Origin: Segatella copri | GTDB lineage: Bacteria; Bacteroidota; Bacteroidia; Bacteroidales; Bacteroidaceae | Direction of reading: 5' to 3' | Assembly (NCBI RefSeq): GCF_015074785.1 | Contig: NZ_CP042464.1 | Span: 1,736,001 to 1,800,000 of the forward strand | Length of the DNA: 64,000 nucleotides | Shown here: in pieces, positions 1 through 8,877 of the stretch | Layout: each line of letters begins with the position of its first letter | Position numbering within the stretch: the stretch's first letter is position 1 | Notes under the pieces: model-generated | What the model saw: only the letters and a program-made list of their open reading frames with translations | Databases searched by the model: none | What the model was told of the DNA's origin: nothing | Program-made: the position numbers and the translations under genes

Positions 1-404
1 CTGCGCTTACCCAGAGTAAGGCCGACAAGCAGTATCATGATGCCGTCAAGGCCTTTGACAGGGGCGATATGCAGTCGGCTCTCGACAACTTCTTCCTTGC
101 CATCCACAGCCGTTATGACATCGAGCAGCCGCTTGCCAAGCGTTTCATCCGCAAAAAGCTGAACAGGGTGAACGAGCTTCAGGCAGAGAACGAGCGGTTG
201 CGCGAAGAAATAAGAAAGAAGGATGAAGAGAAGGAGAAGCAGCAGAAGTTCCTCAAGCGCCTTGCCACGGAGTATGTGATTATGGGGAAGGAGTGCGAAA
301 AAGAGGGCATGAAAGAGGCTGCCATCATGAATTACCGCAAGGCCCTCACCCTTTATCCTGAGCACCCGGAGGCGAAAAAAAGGCTTTTAAAGGTAAAAAA
401 GTAA
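1..404 (+). CDS. 3' end of a TPR/coiled-coil protein (cut by window edge)
   Basis: The reading frame is open from the first complete codon at base 3, so the gene starts outside the window. The visible 133 residues hold a TPR-like helix pair (AVKAFDRGDMQSALDNFFLA), a charged coiled coil (NELQAENERLREEIRKKDEE) and a second TPR-like pair (YVIMGKECEKEGMKEAAIMN) ending in a lysine-rich tail. TPRs are protein-protein interaction modules, and no catalytic motif is visible. The ATG at 69 lies inside the first helix pair and is unlikely to be the true start. The last codons run into a GTAAAAA-type heptad repeat, and a hairpin terminator follows 37 nt after the stop. The specific function is unknown. 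Confidence 0.7.
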   Translation, partial: ALTQSKADKQYHDAVKAFDRGDMQSALDNFFLAIHSRYDIEQPLAKRFIRKKLNRVNELQAENERLREEIRKKDEEKEKQQKFLKRLATEYVIMGKECEKEGMKEAAIMNYRKALTLYPEHPEAKKRLLKVKK

Positions 405-440
405 AAGGGTAAAAAAGTAAAAAAGATAAAACAAAAAAAA

Positions 441-470
441 ACAGGCAAAATGATTTTGCCTGTTTTTTTT
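441..470. terminator. Bidirectional intrinsic terminator
   Basis: A 10-bp perfect stem (ACAGGCAAAA / TTTTGCCTGT, 3-nt loop) is followed by eight T on the plus strand and preceded by an A-run. It can end both the plus-strand TPR gene and the minus-strand lptD. Confidence 0.85.
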
Positions 471-527
471 ATTATCTATAAGCTGAAAAGCTCTATTAAC
501 TATAAACTTTCAACTATAAACTATCAT

Positions 528-3392
528 CTAGTACCATTGTACAGCGTTCGAATAACCGCTGCGCTTGTCGTATTTCAGCGCATCTGTCAGGGTGGCTGCG
601 TTACAACGGAAGGTGAAGTTGTAGCTCGTATATGGAGCGAGAACCACAGAACAGCTCATGTTAAAACAGTGAAGATCACGAGCCAGACTGGCGGTGGTCA
701 TACTGATCTTGTGGTTGTCAAAATCATAACCGGATGAGAAACTGATGTTCCAGCCATCACTGATTCTTACGTTACCACTCATGTTCAGAGTCTGGGTAAA
801 CTTGTATGCATAGCGCATCGTCTTCTCATTGAACTTCTCTCTTCGCGTATCCTCGCGCATCGTTACACCATAACCGAAGGTCAGCGACCATGGCATCTTA
901 AACGCCATATAACCATCTGAATCCGTTTCAGCCTTGCCGCCCTTCTTGGCTGCCGTCTTACCCTTCTCCATGCTGTCGTCTACGTTGCTCTCGATGTCGG
1001 TATCCAGACCTTCATCGTCATCATCATTGCGCTGGCTGTTCTTCTTGTCGTCCTCATCATCGCCCCCGCCAAAGAGTTTCTTCAGCTTCTCCGGGTTCAG
1101 TGTGAACGAGAAGTTCTGCGACATACCCTGGAATCGTCCGAACCTGCCCTTGCCCCACTCCGTATGGGTACCCACATAAACATTGTTCTGGTCGTCCAGC
1201 TCGTAGGCATAGGTGGCAAACACAGCGTTCATGTTGAAGGTATAGTTCTTCCACCATTTCAGTCTGAGGTTGATGTTCATATCGCTCCAAGGGCGAACCT
1301 TGGCTGCGGTATTGTAACTCATGTTGATGTCGAACGCATCGATGATACTGAGTTTCTTGTATCCGGTAGAGTCCTTATCGCTCTTCACCTTCATCTCGAT
1401 GTTGTTGCCCAGGGTAAACGAGATATTACCGCTCTTACCCTTGCCCGGCGCACCATAAAGGGCATTGGCATACTTCGAGTAGCTCACCAGCGATACGTTT
1501 CCGTCAGCATCGGTCTTCTGGTAGGTGTCCCAGTAGCCGTAGCGTGAAGCTCCGAAGTCTGGGGCATAACTGAAGCTCACCGTAGGCGTAAACACGTGGC
1601 GCACAGCCTGTATCTTATCTCCGAAGAGTTTGCGGTTTGGTATGTAGAAACCATAGAGCTTGGTAGAGAGACCTACGCTCATGTTCCAGTTATACACGTT
1701 GTTGAAACCGTAGATGGTATCACATTTCTCCGTTTGGCTGGCTTCATCCCATGATCTCTCCACCTTGTTGGTATACATACGGTCGGTGAAATTGAACGAT
1801 GGGTTCACGTTGAGATATTTGAAGAGCGTGAATGTAGCGCTCACCGGTATCTGATGCTGCCATCCGTTGCGCCAGTCCTTGATGAGTGAACTGTGCATCA
1901 GCTTATCCTCTTTGGTATTGATGCTGTTAGAGATGTGTCCCGTATAGCTCATGGCTATCTTCTCGTACCATTTCTCGTCGCCCACCATCTTCTTTCTGCG
2001 GAACGGATAGAAGCGCGAGATGCTGATGTTGAGGTCGGGCAGCGTCATGGCGATGGATGAATCGCGCATGTTCTGCGAGAGGTTGGCGGTGGAACTGAGC
2101 GTCATACCGATGCTTGAGAACGAGGTGCTCCAGTTGACAGATGAGGTTCGCGTACTCTGCGTCATCGTCTGCGGATTGTAGAGCGAATTGAGGTTGTTGC
2201 GTTCGTAGCTCGATGTGGCGAAGTTCACACTTGCCGAAAGCGAACTGTATGGGTTTGCCTTGCTGTCCTGGCGGTGGCTCCATTGCAGTTTGAAGCTCTC
2301 CTGCTCGGTAAAGTCTGGCATTCCCTTGTCGCCGTTCTTCGTATCCTGGTAACTGAAGAAGAAGGAACCCGAGTATTTGTATCTCTTTCGGTAGTTGCTG
2401 GCTGCCGAGAGTCCCCACGATCCCTTGGTATAAATCTCGCCCAGCAGCTTCAGGTCCCATTTATCGTTCATGGCGAAATAATATCCGCCATCTCTGAGAT
2501 AGAATCCTCGTGCCGTTTCATCGCCGTAGGTTGGCATGATGAAACCGCTGCTGTAGCTCTTGGTGAACGGGAAGAAGCCGTAAGGGATGGCAAGCGGCAT
2601 AGGCACATCGCACACCACGAGATAGGCTGGTCCGAATACCACATCCTTGCCCGGCCTTACCTTGGCTCGGGAGAGCGAGATGTAGAAGTCGGGATGCGGA
2701 TCATCGCAGGTGGTATACCTTCCGTGCTGCAGATAGATGACTCCCGATGAGTCGCGTTTCGACTTCATACCGGTCAGGAATCCGTCTTGCTGTTCTGTAT
2801 ATACATTATTAATAAGGGCCTTCTTGCTCTTGAAGTTGAATTTGATGGTGTCGGTATCATAGGTATCGCTACCCATCTTGAAGACAGGTTTGCCCTTGAT
2901 GCCTCCCTCCGCCGTACTATCGGGTGTACCCATCGCCTTCACGTTGCTCTTGTCCATATCCATGGAGATGCGGTCGGAACTGAGGTCCATGTTGGTATAC
3001 TTCACGTTGGAGTTTCCGTAGAGATATGCCACCTTGTTCTTGGCATCGTATACGAGAGAGTCGTCCGCCTGATAGTTAACCGGTGCGTCTACTCCACCCT
3101 GTTTCTTTCTGGCGATACTGTCGAGGCGGATACTGTCATCCACCACTTTATTATGTTTCCATATAGCTTTCTGCAGCGAGTCCATCTGCGTGGTGTCGTC
3201 AGCCTGTTTCAGTTTGGGATTTATTTCGTTGCCCAGCGAGTCTACGAACACACTGTCACCCACGCTGTCCACGGTTTCCGTCTTCTCCGTTTTCTTCTTT
3301 TTCTTTTTCGAATCGGGCGTACCTGGGTTAGCCACCATCATACACGAGATGGCAGCGAGCAGCAGCATAGCTATCGTCGATTGTTTTCTCAT
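528..3392 (-). CDS. lptD: LPS-assembly protein LptD (outer-membrane LPS translocon)
   Basis: 954 residues. An N-terminal signal peptide is followed by a Lys/Asp-rich linker, then an OstA/LptA-like periplasmic beta-jellyroll region (roughly 100-290, beginning near NYQADDSLVYDAKNKVAYLYG), then a long beta-barrel of alternating aromatic/polar strands up to a terminal aromatic residue. The segment PMPLAIPYGFFPF matches the conserved LptD stretch where the barrel begins. The role from the family is to insert LPS into the outer leaflet together with LptE. An unusual Asp/Glu-rich low-complexity segment (about residues 772-827) interrupts the barrel and is probably a surface loop. The start is 16 nt after the HD-domain gene, so the two probably share a transcript. 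The lipid A genes lie far away at 55-59 kb. Confidence 0.85.
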   Translation of the reverse strand: MRKQSTIAMLLLAAISCMMVANPGTPDSKKKKKKTEKTETVDSVGDSVFVDSLGNEINPKLKQADDTTQMDSLQKAIWKHNKVVDDSIRLDSIARKKQGGVDAPVNYQADDSLVYDAKNKVAYLYGNSNVKYTNMDLSSDRISMDMDKSNVKAMGTPDSTAEGGIKGKPVFKMGSDTYDTDTIKFNFKSKKALINNVYTEQQDGFLTGMKSKRDSSGVIYLQHGRYTTCDDPHPDFYISLSRAKVRPGKDVVFGPAYLVVCDVPMPLAIPYGFFPFTKSYSSGFIMPTYGDETARGFYLRDGGYYFAMNDKWDLKLLGEIYTKGSWGLSAASNYRKRYKYSGSFFFSYQDTKNGDKGMPDFTEQESFKLQWSHRQDSKANPYSSLSASVNFATSSYERNNLNSLYNPQTMTQSTRTSSVNWSTSFSSIGMTLSSTANLSQNMRDSSIAMTLPDLNISISRFYPFRRKKMVGDEKWYEKIAMSYTGHISNSINTKEDKLMHSSLIKDWRNGWQHQIPVSATFTLFKYLNVNPSFNFTDRMYTNKVERSWDEASQTEKCDTIYGFNNVYNWNMSVGLSTKLYGFYIPNRKLFGDKIQAVRHVFTPTVSFSYAPDFGASRYGYWDTYQKTDADGNVSLVSYSKYANALYGAPGKGKSGNISFTLGNNIEMKVKSDKDSTGYKKLSIIDAFDINMSYNTAAKVRPWSDMNINLRLKWWKNYTFNMNAVFATYAYELDDQNNVYVGTHTEWGKGRFGRFQGMSQNFSFTLNPEKLKKLFGGGDDEDDKKNSQRNDDDDEGLDTDIESNVDDSMEKGKTAAKKGGKAETDSDGYMAFKMPWSLTFGYGVTMREDTRREKFNEKTMRYAYKFTQTLNMSGNVRISDGWNISFSSGYDFDNHKISMTTASLARDLHCFNMSCSVVLAPYTSYNFTFRCNAATLTDALKYDKRSGYSNAVQWY

Positions 3393-3408
3393 TCAATAAA
3401 TTAGAATT

Positions 3409-3945
3409 CTATTCAAACATGCGTTCCCATTGCTGGAAGCGTTTTACTCCTTCCTCTCCGAACTTCATGAGACTTTTTTCTGCTTTCTCAATTGTTTTTT
3501 CCCGGTCGAGGTGAGTTTTGCTGAAGAATTTATCAGCGTAGCAAATCACCTTCTCTTCCATGGTTTCCGGCAGGAAATCCTGATGTGGCAGGGGCAGGTT
3601 CTGTGCTATGATCTGTGCCTCTGTAATGCCTGCACCGGTATGGCGCTCACATACGCGGGCATGTCGCTCATATCCTTCCTTGCGCAGGATTTCTGCTCCC
3701 AGTCGTCCATGGCAGATGTAGGGCTGCGAGCCGAAACACTGTATGCCTGGGGCATCGGTCATGAAGATGCCGAGGTCGTGGAGCATAGCTGCTTCTTCGA
3801 TAAACTGGGCATCGAGTTGCAATTCGGGATGATACGAAACAATCTGTAGCGCTTTTCGCGCTACAGATTGGCTATGTGTGATGAGGATATGCCGAAGCTC
3901 ATTATCCTCAGGATAATACTTATCAATAATAGCTTGATAATTCAT
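3409..3945 (-). CDS. HD-domain phosphohydrolase-like protein
   Basis: 178 residues, a compact HD-superfamily fold. Candidate metal ligands are His24 (ITHS), His56-Asp57 (MLHDLGIF), His79, His102 (RHTGAGI) and Asp138 (YADKFFS), the usual H...HD...D order. Members of this superfamily hydrolyse phosphate esters of nucleotides or other small molecules; the substrate here cannot be read from the sequence. It sits directly upstream of lptD (16-nt gap) and downstream of a dispersed intercistronic repeat that fills the gap to the carboxyltransferase gene. Confidence 0.75.
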   Translation of the reverse strand: MNYQAIIDKYYPEDNELRHILITHSQSVARKALQIVSYHPELQLDAQFIEEAAMLHDLGIFMTDAPGIQCFGSQPYICHGRLGAEILRKEGYERHARVCERHTGAGITEAQIIAQNLPLPHQDFLPETMEEKVICYADKFFSKTHLDREKTIEKAEKSLMKFGEEGVKRFQQWERMFE

Positions 3946-4042
3946 CGTTTTTATAGTTTATAATTTATAGTTTATAGGACATTCCTGCTCCAAGCAAGTT
4001 TGCTCAACGGCGCAGCCTCTATAAACTATAAACTTTTAACTA
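3946..4042 (-). repeat. Intercistronic repeat element, copy A
   Basis: This 97-bp element fills the whole gap between the stop codon of the carboxyltransferase gene and the start codon of the HD-domain gene. Read on the minus strand it has A/T heptads (TTAATAG, TTTATAG), a GC-rich core GGCTGCGCCGTTGAGCAA, then inverted heptads (CTATAAA). The same architecture and core recur at 50303-50407 and 57890-57994 in the same orientation relative to transcription. The terminal heptads are mutually complementary (GTTTATAG / CTATAAAC) and could form a long stem. Confidence 0.7.
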
Positions 4043-5818
4043 TTAACTATTTTCCCGCTCGATGTAAGCGATAACATCGCCCTTGCGCACCTTGCTGCTC
4101 TGCTTGGCATTGATTTCTACGAGCTTGCCGCCCAATGCAGCTGGGATGGTTTCAAACTCGCCCCAAGGAGCCTGGATATAGCAGAAGGCATCACCTTCTT
4201 TATATTCCTTGCCGATGTATGGCTCTACAGCTGGCTGGCACTCGCCCTCGCCCTGGAATTCCCAGAAGAGCTGGCCGGCTACTGGTGCCACGATGGCATC
4301 TGCCTTGGCGTGCTTGAACTCTGCAAGCTGTGCAGGAGTAAGGGTTGTACCGAGCTTGGCATCCTTTGCCTTCTGAAGGTCGGCCAGGAAGTTCTTCTTT
4401 GCCTGTCCGCTCTTGTAGTTGCGATACTGCTCTGGGTGCATAGCGAGCTCGAAGAGTTCCTCGTCGTCCTGACCGTAATCCCAACCGTTCTCGTCCATCT
4501 CCTTCTTGAAGTCGTCGAGGGCATTAGTAAGCAATGTGTGAGCATCTACGTCGGTAAACTCGCGGCCCTGCTTCTTGGCGAGCTCTACGAGTTCTGGGTC
4601 GATAGTTCCAGGAATCTTACCGCTCTTACCGAGAATCATACCCCACATAGAGTCGTCCATCATTACGAAGCGGCCCTTGCCCTGCTCCATGGTGAGGAGG
4701 TTCATCAGTGAGATGTTCTTTACATACTGGCTGAATGGGGTTACCAATGGAGGATAACCTACGCGTGGCCATACATACTCTACCTCGTCGAAGAGCTTGA
4801 TGAGCAGGTCGTCCATAGACAACTCTTCCTCACCCTTCTTCTTGCGGATGTTGTTGATGGTCTGACGCATACCGCCGAGGTCTGCCATCATAGAACCCAT
4901 CATACCGCCAGGGAGACCGCAACCGAGCAACAATGAAGACATGATCTTGTTACCTGGGTTGATGAAGTAGCCAAGCCACTCGTCGATGAACTCCTGAGTC
5001 ATAGCACGAGCCTTCATATAAGCACTCATGTTGATTTCAGGTACCTCGAAGCCCTCGTTCTTCAGCATGCTGATAACTGAGATTACGTCTGGGTGAACCT
5101 TACCCCATGACAATGGCTCGATGGCTGTATCGATGATGTCGGCACCATTGTTGCAGACCTCGAGGATAGAAGCCATAGAGAGACCAGGACCTGAGTGGCC
5201 GTGATACTGGATGATGATCTCAGGATACTTGTCCTTAATCATCTTGGTGAGTTTGCCGAGGAATGCTGGCTGGCCGATACCTGCCATATCCTTCAAGCAG
5301 ATTTCCTCTGCACCGGCAGCGATGAGCTGGTCGGCGATGTTCATGTAATATTCCAGGGTATGAACAGGAGAGTTGGTGATACAGAGTGCACACTGTGGAG
5401 TCATGCCGCCCTCCTTGGCCCACTTGATAGAAGGAATGATGTTGCGCACATCGTTCAGTCCGTCGAAGATACGTGTGATGTTGGTACCCTGCTTAGCCTT
5501 TACCTTATACATAAGGGCGCGCACGTCGTCAGGCACAGGATACATACGAAGAGCGTTCAATCCGCGGTCGAGCATGTGAGTCTTGATACCCACCTCGTTG
5601 AAAGGTTTGCAGAATGCGCGTACGGCATCGTTAGGGTTTTCACCTGCCAGCAGGTTAACCTGTTCGAAGGCACCGCCGTTAGTCTCTACACGGCTAAAGC
5701 ATCCCATTTCAATGATAACTGGGGCAATTTTAGCCAACTGATCCTTGCGTGGCTGGAACTTACCAGAGCTCTGCCACATGTCTCGATAAACGAGACTGAA
5801 CTGAATTTTCTTCTTCAT
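4043..5818 (-). CDS. Carboxyltransferase-domain enzyme (oxaloacetate decarboxylase alpha / pyruvate carboxylase B-like) without a biotinyl lysine
   Basis: 591 residues. The N-terminal TIM-barrel carboxyltransferase domain shows YRDMWQS (metal Asp13), Lys176 in CLKDMAG (the usual carbamylated lysine) and His206/His208 in HGHSG, so the active-site metal centre looks intact. A PYC_OADA-type conserved region follows. Residues 506-591 look like a biotinyl/lipoyl hammerhead (APVAG ... GKLVEI ... KVRKGDVIAYIE), but the position of the expected AMKM biotinylation motif reads A-P-W-G (550-553) and has no lysine. About 15 extra residues are also inserted in this domain. Family role: transfer of carboxyl between biotin and oxaloacetate/pyruvate or a related acyl-CoA. 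It probably needs a separate biotin carrier, or it has changed function. A -7-like box (TAATTTTG) lies at 5870-5877 on the minus strand. Confidence 0.75.
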   Translation of the reverse strand: MKKKIQFSLVYRDMWQSSGKFQPRKDQLAKIAPVIIEMGCFSRVETNGGAFEQVNLLAGENPNDAVRAFCKPFNEVGIKTHMLDRGLNALRMYPVPDDVRALMYKVKAKQGTNITRIFDGLNDVRNIIPSIKWAKEGGMTPQCALCITNSPVHTLEYYMNIADQLIAAGAEEICLKDMAGIGQPAFLGKLTKMIKDKYPEIIIQYHGHSGPGLSMASILEVCNNGADIIDTAIEPLSWGKVHPDVISVISMLKNEGFEVPEINMSAYMKARAMTQEFIDEWLGYFINPGNKIMSSLLLGCGLPGGMMGSMMADLGGMRQTINNIRKKKGEEELSMDDLLIKLFDEVEYVWPRVGYPPLVTPFSQYVKNISLMNLLTMEQGKGRFVMMDDSMWGMILGKSGKIPGTIDPELVELAKKQGREFTDVDAHTLLTNALDDFKKEMDENGWDYGQDDEELFELAMHPEQYRNYKSGQAKKNFLADLQKAKDAKLGTTLTPAQLAEFKHAKADAIVAPVAGQLFWEFQGEGECQPAVEPYIGKEYKEGDAFCYIQAPWGEFETIPAALGGKLVEINAKQSSKVRKGDVIAYIERENS

Positions 5819-5934
5819 TATTCTTGTTCTTTTTCTTTATATTCGATGTATGAATTAAATTCCAAGGTGCAAAATTAGACAAAAAAATCGAGAAATCGTC
5901 CTATTCGCCTCTTTTTTTATATTTATTATGTAAT

Positions 5935-6783
5935 TTACTTCAATATTTCCTTCTTCATCTTACTGTTCAGCTTCTCGGCTGCAGCATGGGCCTTGGCGTT
6001 GGCCTTCATCGCATTGAGCGAGCGGTGGAAACCCTGGATGCGGCCCTCACGATCAGAGAGGGCCAGACTGTCGCCCTTCATATATACAAAGGTGAAGGTA
6101 TCGCGCTTCGTCTTTTCGTTGATCACCACGCCATCCAGCTCGCGGTGGCCCTGCACCAGAATCAGTTTGCCGTTATAGGCATGCCATTCCGTATACTGAG
6201 GCACATCAGGATATTCTACCGGGCTGTCGTCGTCCACATCTTTATTTATCATCACCCTGCCCACGGCCATCGCCTCGCTCATTCGCTTCAGGGTGAAGCC
6301 ATACTGGCGCGGCACCATATAGGTTTCTACGATGCTGTCGGGCATATTGGCAAGGATTCTCGCCTGCTGGCGCTTGCTCAGATGCGATACATCGCGCAGC
6401 TTCGGCATCACCGGATAGGTCCAGGTGGCCTTCAGCTGGTCCAGGTCTATCACCATGTCGGCACGGTTCTTCTCATCCTTCTCCTCGCATGGCATCACGC
6501 AAACCCAGTCGCCCACCTCTATATCTCCAAACACCTGATGGTTGCGAGTGGCATCCAGAATGTTGTATCTTACGGGGTCGCCGCCTCCGTTGGGCAGCAG
6601 CACCAGCGCGGTATCCGAGCAGCCCAGGCAGGCAAGTCCGTAGATAGCCCTGTCGCCCTTTGCCGGTTTCGAGAGGCTGATGGCGAGTTTCGAATTGTCC
6701 ATACGTGGTGGTTTCTTTCCCCGGTGACATGCTGCGAGGGTTGTGGCGGCCAGCGCCAGTGTGAGTATTGTCTTGACTTTCAT
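5935..6783 (-). CDS. Secreted lipoprotein of unknown function
   Basis: About 282 residues from the ATG at 6783; an ATG at 6795 would add four residues. The N-terminus is a lipoprotein signal (ILTLALAATTLAAC, lipobox LAAC). The mature part has no recognisable domain; it contains a CLGCSD segment and a second Cys pair region (WVCVMPCEE). The reading frame stays open to 6900, but the longer start would lie upstream of a well-formed promoter at 6807-6838 and would hide the signal peptide, so it was rejected. It is divergent from the acidic protein gene at 6993. I do not recognise the family. Confidence 0.7.
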   Translation of the reverse strand: MKVKTILTLALAATTLAACHRGKKPPRMDNSKLAISLSKPAKGDRAIYGLACLGCSDTALVLLPNGGGDPVRYNILDATRNHQVFGDIEVGDWVCVMPCEEKDEKNRADMVIDLDQLKATWTYPVMPKLRDVSHLSKRQQARILANMPDSIVETYMVPRQYGFTLKRMSEAMAVGRVMINKDVDDDSPVEYPDVPQYTEWHAYNGKLILVQGHRELDGVVINEKTKRDTFTFVYMKGDSLALSDREGRIQGFHRSLNAMKANAKAHAAAEKLNSKMKKEILK

Positions 6784-6806
6784 CTTTCTATTCATTATTT
6801 CAGATG

Positions 6807-6838
6807 CAAAACTACAACTATTTTTTGGAAGAGCCAAA
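6807..6838 (-). promoter_or_regulatory. Promoter for the lipoprotein gene
   Basis: On the minus strand TTTGG (6834-6838), 19 nt, then TAGTTTTG (6807-6814). This is a good match to the Bacteroidota sigma-ABfr consensus, about 15-20 nt upstream of the chosen start codon. Confidence 0.7.
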
Positions 6839-6876
6839 TATTGAATCGTAAAATAATTAAAAAAATAGGTGATATA

Positions 6877-6908
6877 TTTTGTAGTGTCTCGATTTTGCAT
6901 TACCTTTG
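6877..6908 (+). promoter_or_regulatory. Promoter for the acidic protein gene
   Basis: TTTTG (6877-6881), 19 nt, TACCTTTG (6901-6908). The predicted start near 6915 leaves a leader of about 78 nt. It is divergent from the promoter at 6807-6838, and the two -33 boxes are 38 bp apart. Confidence 0.7.
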
Positions 6909-6992
6909 CAACCGTTTTTTGGGATCAACATCCCCCTCGTCCTGCCACACACGCCGGATGATGAAAAGAAATAGGACCAACTCAAGAATTAT

Positions 6993-8282
6993 ATGCAACA
7001 AGAGAATATGACAGACAAGACAAATACACACGCTCTCCCGGCATGGACCGAGGTAGAGTATACCGCATTATGCAAAAACCCGTACCTGTTAACCCCATTC
7101 TTCATCCCTAAGGAGGCGAAGTGCTTCACGTGCCGCGAAGATGGCACGAGGGAAGAAGAAAGAATGGTTTTCCTCGTTTTCAAATCTACTGCAGCCCCTG
7201 CTGATGCCGAATGGGAAGATGATCCTGTTCCGGGCGAGATGTGGGTGCGCGCGCTGGGCGATGACGATGAGGAGATTGAGCCTGCCAAGGTGATTTACCT
7301 GGGTCAGGACATCGAGGATTTCATCCGTGTAGCCGCTGAGGACGACCAGACCATCACCTTCGATTTCTGGTGGCGCCACGGCGAGGTGAAGGTGGAGAAG
7401 GCTGAGAAGACGGATGACGGATTCGTATGCCGCAAGGATGATTTCGGCGATGACGGACTGGCTGTTACCCTGATTCCTGAGGACGGCGGCAATCCGGTTG
7501 TCCTCCGTCTTCAGATTCCTTACATAGGTTTCTCGCTCTACGATGCCGAGGGCAACAAGGTGCATGGCGAGCTGAGCATTCCGCAGGACAAGGTGGATGA
7601 CTACACCTACGAATTTGTGGGCGATGACAGCAACGACCGTTTCACCCTTCAGCTCGACAGCAACAGGCTGGTTTACATGTGTGTATTGCGCCATGAGGAC
7701 CATCAGCTGGTGGTTCGCAACCAGCGCGACCGTCTTTCGGTAGTAGATCAGATTCCTACCGAGGGCAAGCTTTCTGAGTTGCTGATGAACACGAATTCTG
7801 CGCTCATCAAGAACAGGAATCACCGTTGGCGCATTCAGATTGAGGGCACCACGCTGTCTCACGAGGTTGAGTTGAATGTGGATGCAGCCTCTCTGGTAGC
7901 GTTTGCTGAGGAGCAGATGCAGAAGGGCATGGAGATTGACGAGCTGGGGCAGCATCTGATGGCATTGGAGCAGAAGTATCATTTCCAGTGGTTCTGGCTG
8001 AATGAGGATGACTGGAGTCATGACAATCCGGTGTTCGACATGTTCATGAAGCAGCTTTGTGCCTTTTCGTATGTCAGTCAGAATCCTGTTCAGGCAGATG
8101 CGTTGATGGCAAGGAACTACAAGCGTAAGATTCGCCGTTACAGCAGTATGCTGAAGGCTCACAAGCGTGGCGAGTTGAATCTTTTTGAGGAGAGTGATGA
8201 GGTGCGAGCCGAGTATCTCCGCATCTTCCAGGGTTTCCACCAGCCTTTCGTAGAGGCTTTTGAGAAGGAGGAAGAGGAATAA
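6993..8282 (+). CDS. Acidic cytoplasmic protein, unknown function
   Basis: 429 residues, or 424 if the ATG at 7008 is used. The second ATG has AAGAGA just upstream, so the start is undecided. There is no signal peptide or membrane segment. The protein is strongly acidic, with runs such as GDDDEEIEP and a Glu-rich C-terminus. The first half looks beta-rich; the second half looks helical and ends in a basic patch (YKRKIRRYSSMLKAHKRG). I do not recognise the family or any catalytic motif. Codon use resembles the neighbours, so it is probably a lineage-conserved housekeeping protein. Confidence 0.65.
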   Translation: MQQENMTDKTNTHALPAWTEVEYTALCKNPYLLTPFFIPKEAKCFTCREDGTREEERMVFLVFKSTAAPADAEWEDDPVPGEMWVRALGDDDEEIEPAKVIYLGQDIEDFIRVAAEDDQTITFDFWWRHGEVKVEKAEKTDDGFVCRKDDFGDDGLAVTLIPEDGGNPVVLRLQIPYIGFSLYDAEGNKVHGELSIPQDKVDDYTYEFVGDDSNDRFTLQLDSNRLVYMCVLRHEDHQLVVRNQRDRLSVVDQIPTEGKLSELLMNTNSALIKNRNHRWRIQIEGTTLSHEVELNVDAASLVAFAEEQMQKGMEIDELGQHLMALEQKYHFQWFWLNEDDWSHDNPVFDMFMKQLCAFSYVSQNPVQADALMARNYKRKIRRYSSMLKAHKRGELNLFEESDEVRAEYLRIFQGFHQPFVEAFEKEEEE

Positions 8283-8541
8283 TCTTTAAAGTTTTATCCC
8301 TCACATCCCTCACTTTTTCTCTTCTCAAAATGTTAATCATCTGATAATAAGAGAATTATCTATTTAGGAAAGCGTGATGGATGGATAAAATGTTTACAAT
8401 ATCCATCACGCTATCCATCACTAATAGCCTTCATCTATCACGTTTTTCAGCTTATCTTCTTGCAAAAAGCAAGAAGATCTTTGCAGAATATGGTTATGGG
8501 ACCTGGCGAAAACGGACCACACGTTGTGCTGCGCTGACTCA

Positions 8542-8735
8542 CAGATATTACTGCGTCGGGGTACAGATATTACTGCGTCGGGATACAGATATTACTGCGT
8601 CGGGATACAGATATTACTGCGTCGGGATGCAGATATTACTGCGTCGGGGTACAGATATTACTGCGTCGGGGTACGGATATTACTGCGTCGGGGTACGGAT
8701 ATTACTGCGTCGGGGTACGGATATTACTGCGTCGG
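8542..8735. repeat. 22-bp tandem repeat, about 8.8 copies (VNTR-like)
   Basis: Units start at 8542, 8564, 8586, 8608, 8630, 8652, 8674, 8696 and 8718, and share the core ATATTACTGCGTCGG. Variation is confined to a few positions (CAG/CGG start, GGGG/GGGA end, GTA/ATA/ATG), ordered along the array as expected from unequal duplication. There are no spacers, so this is not CRISPR. Confidence 0.95.
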
Positions 8736-8782
8736 CTAGCGCAGACGTATCCGTAGGCTTATTGAGACGGCTGAATTCGCTG

Positions 8783-8818
8783 ACTGAACTACTTGAGTTA
8801 GCAAACTGAACTACTTGA
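8783..8818. repeat. Pair of 14-bp repeats with 22-bp period
   Basis: ACTGAACTACTTGA occurs at 8783-8796 and 8805-8818, exactly 22 bp apart. This is the same period as the array just upstream but an unrelated sequence. Confidence 0.8.
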
Positions 8819-8845
8819 ATAGCCCGACCGGGATAAAAACAAAGC

Positions 8846-8877
8846 GGGCGGACCTCTTTTCACGAAGAAGGCCGCCC
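8846..8877 (-). terminator. Terminator of uridine kinase
   Basis: Read on the minus strand: GGGCGGCC ... GGTCCGCCC with a one-base bulge, followed by GCTTTGTTTTT. It lies 60 nt beyond the udk stop. Confidence 0.65.

Noticed and set aside
3430-3849. 139-codon plus-strand frame opposite the HD-domain gene
   Set aside because: Shadow of the HD gene, whose metal-binding residues are in the right order on the minus strand.
5986-7011. 341-codon plus-strand open frame opposite the lipoprotein gene
   Set aside because: Shadow frame; it runs through both divergent promoters and into the next gene's start.
8542-8735. CRISPR array
   Set aside because: The 22-bp units are contiguous with no unique spacers and no cas genes are in the window.
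8381-8809. 142-codon plus-strand open frame over the 22-bp array
   Set aside because: The translation is only the three-frame rotation of the repeat (DITASGY, YCVG, ILLRR); no conserved domain, no leader signal, and the frame is open because the unit lacks stops.
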